64,000 nt of DNA from Acidovorax sp. NB1 (lineage in GTDB: Bacteria > Pseudomonadota > Gammaproteobacteria > Burkholderiales > Burkholderiaceae_C): contig NZ_BJHU01000006.1 of assembly GCF_005405905.1 (NCBI RefSeq), positions 1 to 64,000 on the forward strand, given 5' to 3'. The notes beneath the pieces were generated by a model. That model saw only the letters and a program-made list of their open reading frames with translations, did no database searches and was not told the DNA's origin. A program made the translations under genes and the position numbers. Each line of letters starts with the position of its first letter. Within the stretch, counting starts at the first letter, position 1. This document shows, piece after piece, positions 8,756 to 17,440 of the stretch.

Positions 8756-10054
8756 ATGCCGCGCATGTCTGTGCCTTTGTCCGCACCAGGCCGCCTGGCG
8801 GCTACCGTCGTCCTGTGCCTGGCGGGCCTTTTGCTGGCCTCCCCCGCCATGTCCCAGGGCGATAAGGAAAAGAAGAGGCGGCGTGCGGCTCCCTCCGCAG
8901 CGCCGCCTGTCTCGGCAGAAGCCCTGCGCGACGGCCAGGCCGAGGCCCGCCTGATGGCGGTGTACAAGCTTGTGGGCGAAGGCCGGGGCCGCGAAGCCCT
9001 GGCGCAGGCCGAAAGCCTGGCGCGCGACTACCCCAACTTCCAGCTGGCGCAACTGGCCGTGGGCGATTTGCTGATGTCACGCACGCGCCCCATCCGCCAC
9101 CTGGGCGACGTGGCACCCGAACCCGACTCAGCCCGCAGCATTCAGGCTGCCGCCACGCTCACCGAGCTGCGCACCGAATCCCGCCAGCGGGTGGACGCGC
9201 AGCGCAGCCGCCCGCCTGACAACAGCATTCCAGCCCAGTTCCTGGAGCTATCGCCCCGTTCGCGCCACGCCATCGCGGTGGACGCCTCACGCTCGCGCCT
9301 TTACCTGTTCGAGAACACCCCCAAGGGCCTGCAGCTGGTGGCCGACTACTACGCCTCTGTGGGCAAGCTCGGCATCGAAAAAGAGGTGGAGGGCGATCAG
9401 CGCACGCCACTCGGGGTGTACTTCATCACCAGCCGCCTGGATCCCGCCACGCTCAAGGATTTCTACGGCGCGGGCGCCCTGCCCATCAACTACCCCAACC
9501 CCCTGGACCAGAGCCGGGGCAAGACAGGCAGCGGCATCTGGCTGCATGGCACGCCACCCGACCAGTTTTCACGTGCGCCGCTGGCCACCGATGGCTGCCT
9601 GGTGCTGGCCAACCCCGACCTGGAACGCATCCTGCGCACCGTGGAGACACGCTCCACACCCGTGGTCATTGCACGCCAGCTGCAGTGGGTGCAACCCCAC
9701 AGCGTGGCGGCCGAACGCAAGTCGTTCGAAGCCGTGCTCAATGCCTGGCGCACAGCCAAGACCGAGGGCGACATGAAGCGCCTGCTGAGCTTTTATGCCC
9801 CCAACTTCCAGAGCTACCGCAAGAAGCCCCTGGACGAATGGAGCCAGGTGCTGCAGGCCGAGGCACGCGCGCTCAAGGGCCGGGAACTCCAGCTCAAGGA
9901 CAAGTCTTACCTGCGCTGGACAGACTCGGCCGACACCATGGTGGTAACGTTCGGCGAAGTCGCCGAAGGCGCCCGCACCGGCCCCACAAAGCGCCAGTAC
10001 TGGACGCGGCGCGGCCAACATTGGCAGATATTTTTCGAAGGAGTGATTGGATGA
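8756..10054 (+). CDS. L,D-transpeptidase (YkuD family) with NTF2-like domain
   Basis: The 432-residue envelope enzyme has a signal peptide (hydrophobic run [21 protein letters not shown]). The YkuD domain spans about 155-310. Its catalytic motif is HGTP...ATDGCLVL with cysteine nucleophile, in the TDGC variant seen in YafK/DpaA-like enzymes. The C-terminal NTF2-like domain (about 325-432) matches in kind the one of the preceding TPR protein. L,D-transpeptidases form 3-3 peptidoglycan crosslinks or attach or release proteins on diaminopimelate; which applies here cannot be told. The start is ATG 8756 (or 8765). The stop overlaps the ppiA start (ATGA). Confidence 0.88.
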   Translation: MPRMSVPLSAPGRLAATVVLCLAGLLLASPAMSQGDKEKKRRRAAPSAAPPVSAEALRDGQAEARLMAVYKLVGEGRGREALAQAESLARDYPNFQLAQLAVGDLLMSRTRPIRHLGDVAPEPDSARSIQAAATLTELRTESRQRVDAQRSRPPDNSIPAQFLELSPRSRHAIAVDASRSRLYLFENTPKGLQLVADYYASVGKLGIEKEVEGDQRTPLGVYFITSRLDPATLKDFYGAGALPINYPNPLDQSRGKTGSGIWLHGTPPDQFSRAPLATDGCLVLANPDLERILRTVETRSTPVVIARQLQWVQPHSVAAERKSFEAVLNAWRTAKTEGDMKRLLSFYAPNFQSYRKKPLDEWSQVLQAEARALKGRELQLKDKSYLRWTDSADTMVVTFGEVAEGARTGPTKRQYWTRRGQHWQIFFEGVIG

Positions 10055-10632
10055 TTTCCAGAAGAAATTCGACCCTTGCGCTTGCCAGCATTGCCCTGGC
10101 AGCTATTTTTTCGGTAGCACCTGTCCAGGCGCAAGATGCCCCCAAGGTCAAGCTGGCCACGTCGATGGGTGACATCGTGGTGCAGCTCGACGCCGCCAAG
10201 GCGCCCAAGACGGTCGAGAACTTCCTGGCCTACGTGAACAGCAAGCACTACGACGGCACGGTGTTCCACCGCGTGATCGACGGCTTCATGATCCAGGGCG
10301 GCGGCTTCACAGCCGACATGCAGCAAAAGCCCACCAAGGCCCCCATCGCACTCGAAGCCAAGAACGGCCTCAAGAACGACACCTACACCATCGCCATGGC
10401 CCGCACGGGCAACCCCGACTCGGCCACCTCGCAGTTCTTCATCAACGTGAAGGACAACGCCATGCTCAACGCCCCCAGCCCCGACGGCCACGGCTATGCC
10501 GTGTTTGGCAAGGTGGTTGAAGGCACTGCCGTGGTGGACAAGATCAAGGCCGTGGCCACCGGCAACAAGGGCCCACACCAGAACGTGCCCACCACCCCCG
10601 TCACCATCACTTCCGCCACCGTGGTGAAGTGA
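10051..10632 (+). CDS. ppiA: Periplasmic peptidyl-prolyl cis-trans isomerase (cyclophilin)
   Basis: A 193-residue protein with a signal peptide (ending APVQAQD) and a complete cyclophilin domain: [13 protein letters not shown] holds the catalytic arginine, then [17 protein letters not shown], and [12 protein letters not shown]. It catalyses proline isomerisation during periplasmic folding. AAGGAG precedes the ATG, which overlaps the upstream stop. The cytoplasmic paralogue ppiB follows 22 bases later, a recent-looking tandem duplication. The signal-peptide codons contain a weak GCTA...TAGC palindrome at 10102-10117. Confidence 0.93.
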   Translation: MISRRNSTLALASIALAAIFSVAPVQAQDAPKVKLATSMGDIVVQLDAAKAPKTVENFLAYVNSKHYDGTVFHRVIDGFMIQGGGFTADMQQKPTKAPIALEAKNGLKNDTYTIAMARTGNPDSATSQFFINVKDNAMLNAPSPDGHGYAVFGKVVEGTAVVDKIKAVATGNKGPHQNVPTTPVTITSATVVK

Positions 10633-10654
10633 ATTTTTTGAAGAAAGCACTGCA

Positions 10655-11182
10655 ATGAGCAATCCACAAGTCGAACTCCACGTGACCATCAACGTGGCTG
10701 AAACCGCCACCCAGGGCGTGATCACCATCGAACTGGACGCCGTGAACGCGCCCAAGTCCACGGCCAACTTCCTGAGCTATGTGAACAGCGGCTTCTACAG
10801 CGGCACCGTGTTCCACCGCGTGATCAAGAACTTCATGGTCCAGGGCGGTGGCATGACGGCCGACATGAAACAAAAGGAAACCCAGGCTCCGATCGAAAAC
10901 GAAGCCAAGAACGGCCTGAAGAACGACAAGTACACCCTGGCCATGGCCCGCACTGGCGACCCCCACAGCGCCACGGCCCAGTTCTTCATCAACACGGTGG
11001 ACAACGCCTTCCTGAACCACACCTCTCCCACCGCACAAGGCTGGGGCTATGCCGTGTTTGGCAAGGTCGTGAAGGGCCAGGACGTGGTGGACGCCATCAA
11101 GGCCGTGCGCACCACGCGCAAGGGCTACCACGATGACGTGCCATTCGACGCTGTCGTGATTGACAAGGCCGTGGCCCTGTAA
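10655..11182 (+). CDS. ppiB: Cytoplasmic peptidyl-prolyl cis-trans isomerase B (cyclophilin)
   Basis: A 175-residue cyclophilin without a signal peptide. [32 protein letters not shown] and [12 protein letters not shown] are the active-site motifs. It is closely similar to the product of the upstream gene minus the export signal. lpxH follows 21 bases later, as in many betaproteobacteria, so these three probably form one transcript. Confidence 0.95.
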   Translation: MSNPQVELHVTINVAETATQGVITIELDAVNAPKSTANFLSYVNSGFYSGTVFHRVIKNFMVQGGGMTADMKQKETQAPIENEAKNGLKNDKYTLAMARTGDPHSATAQFFINTVDNAFLNHTSPTAQGWGYAVFGKVVKGQDVVDAIKAVRTTRKGYHDDVPFDAVVIDKAVAL

Positions 11183-11203
11183 GTCCACAGCCTGGTTCGG
11201 GCC

Positions 11204-11995
11204 TTGACTGCAGCCCCGTTGACGACCGTGCCCCCGTTCGAGGAGCTTGCCGCTCCATCGCACTGGCGCACGGTCGAATTCATTTCGGACTTGCATCTGC
11301 AGGCCAGCGAGCCCGCCACCGTGGTGGCCTGGCAGCACTATCTGCAGACCACCCAGGCCGATGCCCTCTTCATCCTGGGCGACCTGTTCGAGGTGTGGGT
11401 GGGCGATGACGCCCTGCAGGAGCCCGGCAGCTTCGAGGCCACATGCTGCGCCACCCTGCAGGCCGCCGCGCAGCGCCTGCCGGTGTACTTCATGCACGGC
11501 AACCGCGACTTTCTGGCCGGCCCGGCCTTCCTGACTCATTGCGGCATCACTGGCCTGGCCGACCCTACCGTGCTGGTGTTTGGTGGCCAACGTTGGGTGC
11601 TCAGCCATGGCGACCTGCTGTGCCTGGATGACGTGGACTACCAGCGTTTCCGGGTGCAAGCGCGCAGCGCTGAATGGCAGCAGCAGTTCCTGGCCCAGCC
11701 CCTGGCCACACGCCGCGCACAGGCGCGCGGCATACGGCAGGAGAGCGAGGCGCGCAAACAATCCGGCGCCACCTATGCCGATGTGGACGGCCCCGCCGCC
11801 ACCGCCTGGCTGCAGGCTGCGGGCGCACACACCCTGGTCCATGGCCACACCCACAAGCCTGCCAGCCATCCACTCGCCCCGGGCCTGCAGCGCGTGGTGC
11901 TCAGCGACTGGGACGCCGCCGCATTGCCCCCCCGCGTGGAAACACTGCGTTTGTCCGGCGCGGGCTTGGAACGGGTCGCACTGGCCCCCACGTAG
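11204..11995 (+). CDS. lpxH: UDP-2,3-diacylglucosamine diphosphatase
   Basis: LpxH hydrolyses UDP-diacylglucosamine to lipid X in lipid A synthesis, at the inner membrane face. The 263-residue product has the calcineurin-type metal motifs FISDLHL, LGDLFEVWVGDD, MHGNRDF, LSHGDLLC and VHGHTHKP. The start is TTG at 11204; another TTG at 11219 is possible. Confidence 0.94.
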   Translation: MTAAPLTTVPPFEELAAPSHWRTVEFISDLHLQASEPATVVAWQHYLQTTQADALFILGDLFEVWVGDDALQEPGSFEATCCATLQAAAQRLPVYFMHGNRDFLAGPAFLTHCGITGLADPTVLVFGGQRWVLSHGDLLCLDDVDYQRFRVQARSAEWQQQFLAQPLATRRAQARGIRQESEARKQSGATYADVDGPAATAWLQAAGAHTLVHGHTHKPASHPLAPGLQRVVLSDWDAAALPPRVETLRLSGAGLERVALAPT

Positions 11996-12044
11996 ATGCG
12001 ATCCTGAACTGCGCGGGGCGTTACCTCCCTGCTGTCTGATCGCC

Positions 12045-12875
12045 ATGCCCCCTTTCCTCAACCGGCTCTGGCGCCATGTGCGCTCCACCGTGGCCCCCGT
12101 GCCCGACATCTCGGCCACGCTGTGGCTGCAGACGCTGCAGCGCTACCCGTTTCTGGCGGCGCTGTCGTTGCACGACCAATCCAAGCTGCGCGCGCTCAGT
12201 GCCCTCTTCCTGCACCACAAGGAGTTCCACGGCGCCCACGGCCTGGTGGTGACCGACGCCATGGCCATCGACATTGCGGCCCAGGCCTGCCTGCCCCTGC
12301 TGCATTGGGGCGACCCCGCCAAGGCCCTCGCCTGGTACGACGATTTTGTCGGCATCGTGCTCCACCCCGGCGAAGCCGTGGCCCGCCGCAAGACCGTGGA
12401 CGAAGCCGGCGTGGTGCATGAACACACCCAGGTGCTGCTGGGCGAAGCCATGGAGCGCGGCCCCATCATGCTGAGCTGGGAGCATGTGGCCAACGCCACC
12501 GAAAACACCGCGCGCGGCCACAACGTGGTGGTGCACGAGTTCGTGCACAAACTCGACATGAAAAGCGGCGAGCCGAATGGCTGCCCGCCCCTGCCTGCCG
12601 GCTTCATGGGCGCACGCACCGGCCGTGCGGCGTATGAAGCCTGGTGGAACACCTGGGAACCCGCCTACCAGGACTTCCGCGAAGCCGTCATCAAGGCCGA
12701 GCGCTTCGGCGCAGAACGCCCTTGGCTGGACGCCTATGGCGCCACCTCGCCCTCCGAGTTCTTCGCCGTGGCCTGCGAGGCGTACTTTGTGAACCGTGCA
12801 AGGTTTGCGCTGGAATTTCCGGGGCTGATGCCGGTGCTGGACACCTTCTTCCAGCGCCCCGCCCACGCGGGCTGA
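12045..12875 (+). CDS. mtfA: MtfA/DgsA-anti-repressor-type zinc peptidase
   Basis: The 276-residue protein of the M90 family. The zinc motif is HEFVHKLD (HExxH), followed by SPSEFFAVACEAYF supplying the third-ligand glutamate. E. coli MtfA binds the glucose repressor Mlc and has aminopeptidase activity; whether a Mlc partner exists here is unknown. The N-terminal helical part (LWLQTLQRYPFLAALSLHDQ) is typical. It starts 49 bases after lpxH. Confidence 0.85.
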   Translation: MPPFLNRLWRHVRSTVAPVPDISATLWLQTLQRYPFLAALSLHDQSKLRALSALFLHHKEFHGAHGLVVTDAMAIDIAAQACLPLLHWGDPAKALAWYDDFVGIVLHPGEAVARRKTVDEAGVVHEHTQVLLGEAMERGPIMLSWEHVANATENTARGHNVVVHEFVHKLDMKSGEPNGCPPLPAGFMGARTGRAAYEAWWNTWEPAYQDFREAVIKAERFGAERPWLDAYGATSPSEFFAVACEAYFVNRARFALEFPGLMPVLDTFFQRPAHAG

Positions 12876-12987
12876 CAGGGTTGCCACAGGGGGGAGAGCA
12901 AAGCGCCCCTCCAGCATGCACCGGAACCCCGATACCCGGGCACTGTGGACTTGGATGGACTGCTCACCAAGACAAAAAGTCCATATT

Positions 12988-13017
12988 TTGACAATTTATC
13001 CAATTTTGGATAAATTG
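12988..13017 (+). promoter_or_regulatory. Promoter overlapped by a perfect 26-base palindromic operator
   Basis: A TTGACA -35 box (12988-12993) and a TAAATT -10-like box (13011-13016) are 17 bases apart. The palindrome spans 12992-13017, with 12-base arms CAATTTATCCAA and TTGGATAAATTG around two T. It covers the spacer and -10 box, so a bound protein would block transcription. The start codon at 13023 falls where transcription should begin, so the message may be leaderless. Autoregulation by the product is likely. Confidence 0.65.
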
Positions 13018-13022
13018 CCACC

Positions 13023-13700
13023 ATGCCTCAACACGCCCCGGCGCCAGCCCGTCCCCGCACCCGCCAGCGGACTCCAGCGCGCACGGCCGAACAAACAGCC
13101 CTGCTCGCCCAGATCGAACAGGTCGCCCAAGGCCTGGCCGCCACGTTCGCGCCGTTCTGCGAGGTGGTGGTGCACGACCTGCTGGACCCCAAGCACTCCA
13201 TCCTGGCCATCCATAACAACCTGTCGGAGCGCATGGTGGGCGACCCCACCACCGAGATGGGGCTCACGCGCATCGCGGACCCGGACTATCCGCAGGTGGT
13301 CGCCAACTACGCCAACCAGTTCGCTGACGGCCGCCCGGCCAAGAGCACCTCGGTGGGCATCAAGGACGCATCGGGCCACTACATCGCCGCGCTGTGCCTG
13401 AACGTGGACCTCACCCTGTTTCGCAGCTTGCAGAGCGTGGTGGGCCAGTTCACCGCCACGGACGGCGACACGGGGCTCAAGGAATCGCTGGACCCCGCCG
13501 GGGCCGAAGCCATCCGCCAGCGCATCGACCAGTTCGCTGCCCGCCTGTCGTCGGCGCCACGCGCCCTCAAGGCGGCCGAGCGGCGCGCGCTGCTGCGCGA
13601 ACTCAAAGCATCGGGCAGCCTGGAAGTGCGCCGTGCCATGGAGGTGGTGGCGCAGCACCTGGGCGTGTCGCGCGCCACGGTGTATGGCGACGTGAAATGA
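13023..13700 (+). CDS. YheO/DauR-family transcriptional regulator
   Basis: The 225-residue product has an N-terminal PAS-like YheO sensor domain (PFCEVVVHDLLDPKHSILAI... GLTRIADPDYPQVVANY... STSVGIKDASGHYIAALC) and a C-terminal helix-turn-helix (VAQHLGVSRATVYGDVK). Relatives include DauR, the repressor of D-arginine catabolism. Its ligand is probably the amino-acid substrate of the enzyme encoded 77 bases downstream. A perfect palindrome overlaps its promoter and no ribosome-binding site precedes the ATG. Confidence 0.88.
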   Translation: MPQHAPAPARPRTRQRTPARTAEQTALLAQIEQVAQGLAATFAPFCEVVVHDLLDPKHSILAIHNNLSERMVGDPTTEMGLTRIADPDYPQVVANYANQFADGRPAKSTSVGIKDASGHYIAALCLNVDLTLFRSLQSVVGQFTATDGDTGLKESLDPAGAEAIRQRIDQFAARLSSAPRALKAAERRALLRELKASGSLEVRRAMEVVAQHLGVSRATVYGDVK

Positions 13701-13777
13701 CACGGCACCACAACACAGCCTTCGCACCCGACGCACCTGATGCATCTGACTTTTCCACTTTCCACCCGGACCTCACC

Positions 13778-14752
13778 ATGACCTCTGCCCTCCCCGCCCT
13801 CCCCACCTATGACGACGTTGTGGCCGCCGCTGGCCGCATTGCGGGTGTGGCGCACCGCACGCCGGTGCTCACCTCGCGCACCATCAACGAAGAGTTTGGT
13901 GCCCAGGTGTTCTTCAAGTGCGAGAACCTGCAGCGCATGGGCGCATTCAAGTTCCGTGGGGCCTACAACGCGCTCGCAAAATTCAGCCCTGCGCAGCGCA
14001 AGGCCGGAGTGGTCGCGTTCTCGTCGGGCAACCACGCACAGGGCATTGCGCTGGCCGCGCGCGAACTGGGCATCCCGGCCACCATCGTCATGCCGCAGGA
14101 CGCACCCGCTGCCAAGGTGGCAGCCACACAGGGCTATGGAGCCACCGTGGTGTTCTACGACCGCTACACCCAAGACCGCGAGCAGATCACCCGCGACCTG
14201 GCACAGCAGAATGGCCTCACGCTGATTCCGCCCTACGACCATGCTGACGTGCTGGCCGGCCAGGGCACGGCCGCCAAAGAGCTGTTCGAGGAGGTCGGCC
14301 CGCTCGATGCATTTTTTGTCTGCCTGGGCGGCGGCGGGTTGCTGTCGGGCTCGGCCCTGGCCACGCGCGCGCTCTCGCCCCAGACCAAGCTCTATGGCGT
14401 GGAGCCCGCAGCGGGCAATGATGGACAGCAGTCGTTCCGCAGCGGCTCCATCGTGCACATCAACACCCCCACCACCATTGCCGACGGCGCGCAGACACAG
14501 CACCTGGGCAACATCACCTTCCCCATCATCCAGCGCGATGTGGACGACATCCTCACGGTGACGGACGAACAGCTGGTGGATGCCATGCGCTTTTTTGCCG
14601 AGCGCATGAAGTTGGTGGTGGAGCCCACCGGCTGCCTAGGGTTCGCCGCCGCGCGGGCCATGCAGAGCGAACTCAAGGGCCAGCGCGTGGGCGTGCTCAT
14701 CAGCGGTGGCAACGTGGACTTGGCACGCTTTTGCGCCTTGCTGGCGCAGTAA
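13778..14752 (+). CDS. Threo-3-hydroxyaspartate/threonine dehydratase, PLP fold type II
   Basis: The 324-residue enzyme deaminates a hydroxy-amino acid to a 2-oxo acid. The PLP lysine lies in FKCENLQRMGAFKFRGAYNA, and the cofactor pocket is marked by SSGNHAQG, GGGGLLSG and ISGGNVD. It lacks the C-terminal ACT domains of biosynthetic IlvA, so it is a catabolic or serine-racemase-like member. The length and the partner regulator fit L-threo-3-hydroxyaspartate ammonia-lyase, but threonine dehydratase or serine racemase cannot be excluded. No strong Shine-Dalgarno sequence is seen before ATG 13778. Confidence 0.88.
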   Translation: MTSALPALPTYDDVVAAAGRIAGVAHRTPVLTSRTINEEFGAQVFFKCENLQRMGAFKFRGAYNALAKFSPAQRKAGVVAFSSGNHAQGIALAARELGIPATIVMPQDAPAAKVAATQGYGATVVFYDRYTQDREQITRDLAQQNGLTLIPPYDHADVLAGQGTAAKELFEEVGPLDAFFVCLGGGGLLSGSALATRALSPQTKLYGVEPAAGNDGQQSFRSGSIVHINTPTTIADGAQTQHLGNITFPIIQRDVDDILTVTDEQLVDAMRFFAERMKLVVEPTGCLGFAAARAMQSELKGQRVGVLISGGNVDLARFCALLAQ

Positions 14753-14794
14753 CGGAATAGCGGGCGCGGGCTCGCACCGCGAGCAACATACGCA

Positions 14795-15028
14795 CTATGG
14801 CGACAGCGCCTGCTCCACCGCCTGCTTGGCCTCTTCCAGGCTGCTGAAGAAACGCGTGGGCTGGGGCATGGCCTTGGGGAGATGGGCGGGCGCGGGCCAC
14901 AGGCGCTCATCCGTCCAGGCCGCCGTCCACCCGCCGATTTCTTTGCGCTTGACGGCGCAAACGGCCTGCCCGTCCATCAGCGCGGTCCAGGTGGTTGGCA
15001 GGTTGTTGTCCCAGCTTACATGTGCCAT
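14795..15028 (-). CDS. Small conserved-looking hypothetical protein
   Basis: 77 residues starting MAHVSWDNNLPTTW and ending FFSSLEEAKQAVEQALSP. GGAGG seven bases before ATG 15028 decides the start. There is no signal peptide or membrane segment; three tryptophans and a C-terminal helix suggest a small globular domain. Function unknown. It is convergent with the upstream dehydratase gene. Confidence 0.6.
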   Translation of the reverse strand: MAHVSWDNNLPTTWTALMDGQAVCAVKRKEIGGWTAAWTDERLWPAPAHLPKAMPQPTRFFSSLEEAKQAVEQALSP

Positions 15029-15174
15029 GGCGCCCTCCAGCGGTTGCTTGGTGCAATCCATTCTATGAAGCCGACCTGGGGCGGGCAATGTGCCCAACCC
15101 TATACATGTTCTGCGTGAGTCGAGCGCAAAAAGTGCGAATGCATATGGCCCAGCGCCGACCGGCTGTCGCAGTA

Positions 15175-17228
15175 CTAAGACCGCCTGATGACGAAAGCCC
15201 CCCACCCCACCAATCCAAACGTCAACGCAAGCAGCATCCACGTGTTCAAGGTTGGCACCGGTGTCAGTGTGGCGCCTGCAGAAACAATCGTCACCTGCAC
15301 GGAGGTGGGAGCCCCGAGAGGCAAGTAGGCGACGGAGTAGCTCGCTGGCGTTGCACCCGCAAAGGTGACTGACCCGAAGGTGCCCGTCACGGCGGACGCC
15401 GTGAGAATCGTGTAGGTGCCTGACTGATTGACGGTTGGCCCAAGGTCGATCTCCAAAGTACCCGCCAACTGTGCCGCCCCAGTTGCCGCGACAAGATCGC
15501 TGGCACCTCCCGCCGCCAGCTCCATCTTCAGCCGACTGGAAGCGTTCAACACAAGGCTTGCCGTATGGATCGTTCCAACCGAGTTCCCGGGCGCCAGGAT
15601 TCCAGAATTGGTCAAGGCACCCGATACCGTCGCGTTGCCAGAAAGCGTGCCGCCCGCACCGATGACGGCGCTCCCAACCAAGCTGCCATTCAGATTGAGT
15701 GTCCCGCCATCGACCGCCGTGGTGCCTGAATACGTATTTGCCCCGCTGAGGTTCAGGGTCCCGGCACCGATCTTCTGAAGGCCACCCGTCCCGTTGGGCC
15801 CGTTGGTCTGATCCCCTGCGATGGGCGTTGCGATGCTGAGGGTATTGCTCAGATTGAATACGATCGACCCTTGCTCGCGCACGAAGATGTCCTGGCCCAG
15901 CGCCACGCCATCACCGGCGGATACATAGCCTGGATCAGCAGCATTGGTGGAAGCTCCTCCAACACCGGCGATGGCGGTGTTGCCAGAGATTTGCGTTGCA
16001 TCCACGATCACGAGGGTGCTGCTTCCCTGAACGAAAATCGCGCCGCCCAGCCCAGAGCCGCCGCCACCGCCCCCAACGCCAGATGCATCGGATGCACCAC
16101 TGCCCCCACCAGCACCGAATCCACCGCCGCCCGCGCCGGCAATAGAACCGCCGCCGCCTCCGGCTCCAAACCCTCCTTGCCCCCCCGCGCCGGCGATCCC
16201 GGCGCCGCCACCACCACCACCGAGGACACCCCCAGCACCGCCAGTGTTGTTTGACCCGCCCCCCCCCCGGCAGCGCCCACTCCCATCGCACCCGAAAATC
16301 CGGTTTCCGACGCAGCTCCGCCGCCACCACCACCTCCGAACAGGAGGTCCAGGCCAATCCCATTACCACCATTGCCCGGCACACCGCCGCCACCAGCCCC
16401 CGTCGCGGAAAACCCGTCCTGGCTGGCTCCGGCCCCGCCCCCGCCATTGCCCGCTGACTGGGCGCCTCCCACAAAGGCACCGGTTGGATTGGCGCTGCCA
16501 CCTACACCACCGGGCACAACGGAATTGATGCCAGCGCCGCCGCCTCCTCCTCCAAAGTACACACCGGCACCGCCATTCACAGAAAGCGAAGACCCGCCAT
16601 TGCCTCCATGGCTGTGGCCTCCGCCACCGCCGCCAGTGGACACGTTGAGCACCGCGCCACCTCCATTGCCACCGCCAAACCCTCCCCCGCCACCTCCGCC
16701 CGAATTTCCATTGTTATTCGCAAGGCCTCCATTGCCACCCCGGGCAACGTTGCTGATCAGGCTTGAGGCCGCCATGGTGACTGACGCACCGCCATGAACG
16801 TAAAGCGCACCACCGCCGCCCACGCCTCCGCCTCCGCCGGAATACCCATCACCACCGTCACCGCCCCTGGAAAGCGCGTTCTGAACCGTGACATTGCTGA
16901 CAGAGACGGTGCCCGCCGCCACCTGAAAGGCCTGGTGGCTTCCAGCACCATTGATGGTGATGCCCGCCCCATTGATCGTGTAGTTTCTGACAATGGCTGG
17001 AAGCGACGACGTCAGAATGATTTGCTGCCCTGCAATGGCGGCGCAGTCGATGGTGTCACCGTCGGCTGCATTCAGTAGCCAATAAGGCAAGGTTCCGATC
17101 ACCGAGGCATCGTCGGACGTGCTGTTGACGGTTCTCGTAGCGGCCTCTCCAACCATGGGCGCGGACGCCAGGAGTAAGAGGCTTATCGCTCTGAAGACAG
17201 GTGACCTATGACTCTGAATGGATCTCAT
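15175..17228 (-). CDS. Glycine-rich secreted protein with IPTL-type C-terminal sorting signal, frameshifted at G10
   Basis: A signal peptide (after MRSIQSHRSPVFR) leads to a right-handed beta-helix-like region (TINGAGITINGAG, VSNVTVQNALS), a very glycine-rich middle, and autotransporter-type repeats (GGLQKIGAGTLNLSGANTYSG). The C-terminal signal starts VPTLNTWML and is followed by one membrane helix and arginines, as in IPTL-CTERM surface proteins. The frame breaks at a run of ten G (16259-16268). One more G, or two fewer, would join both parts into a 684-residue protein. The gene may be phase-variable, or this may be a sequencing slip. The exact role is unknown; adhesion is plausible. Confidence 0.75.
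16259..16268 (-). repeat. Homopolymer tract G10 (phase-variation candidate)
   Basis: Ten consecutive C on the plus strand, G10 in the gene sense. The preceding codons read GVGAA and then enter the tract. With ten G the frame continues GGGAGQTTLAVLG and ends early; with eleven it becomes GGGGGSNNTGG and continues to the sorting signal. Tracts of this length are prone to slipped-strand mispairing. Confidence 0.7.
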
Positions 17229-17440
17229 GGTGAGGTCGCCCCATTGCTTCGAAAAGCACGTCATGCTGCCTGAATGCCCCGTGGGGCTGGCAGGCCGCGC
17301 GGGGGCTGTGTGCGGATGCACTGAGCGCGGCCGGTCCCTTCAAGGACTCAGTGCGCGCGGACCATCGTACATCAGGCTACGTTTTGAAACACTGACCCAA
17401 TCGCCACCGTCGCGCACTCACCACGGCCCACGCGGGTGCA

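Noticed and set aside
16300..16900. Dense GGN tandem repeats resembling a repeat array
   Set aside because: They are codons of the glycine-rich protein, irregular in length, and not CRISPR or satellite DNA.
17318..17354. Eight-base hairpin GCACTGAG/CTCAGTGC upstream of the glycine-rich protein
   Set aside because: The loop is 21 bases with no T-run or promoter relation, so no function can be supported.
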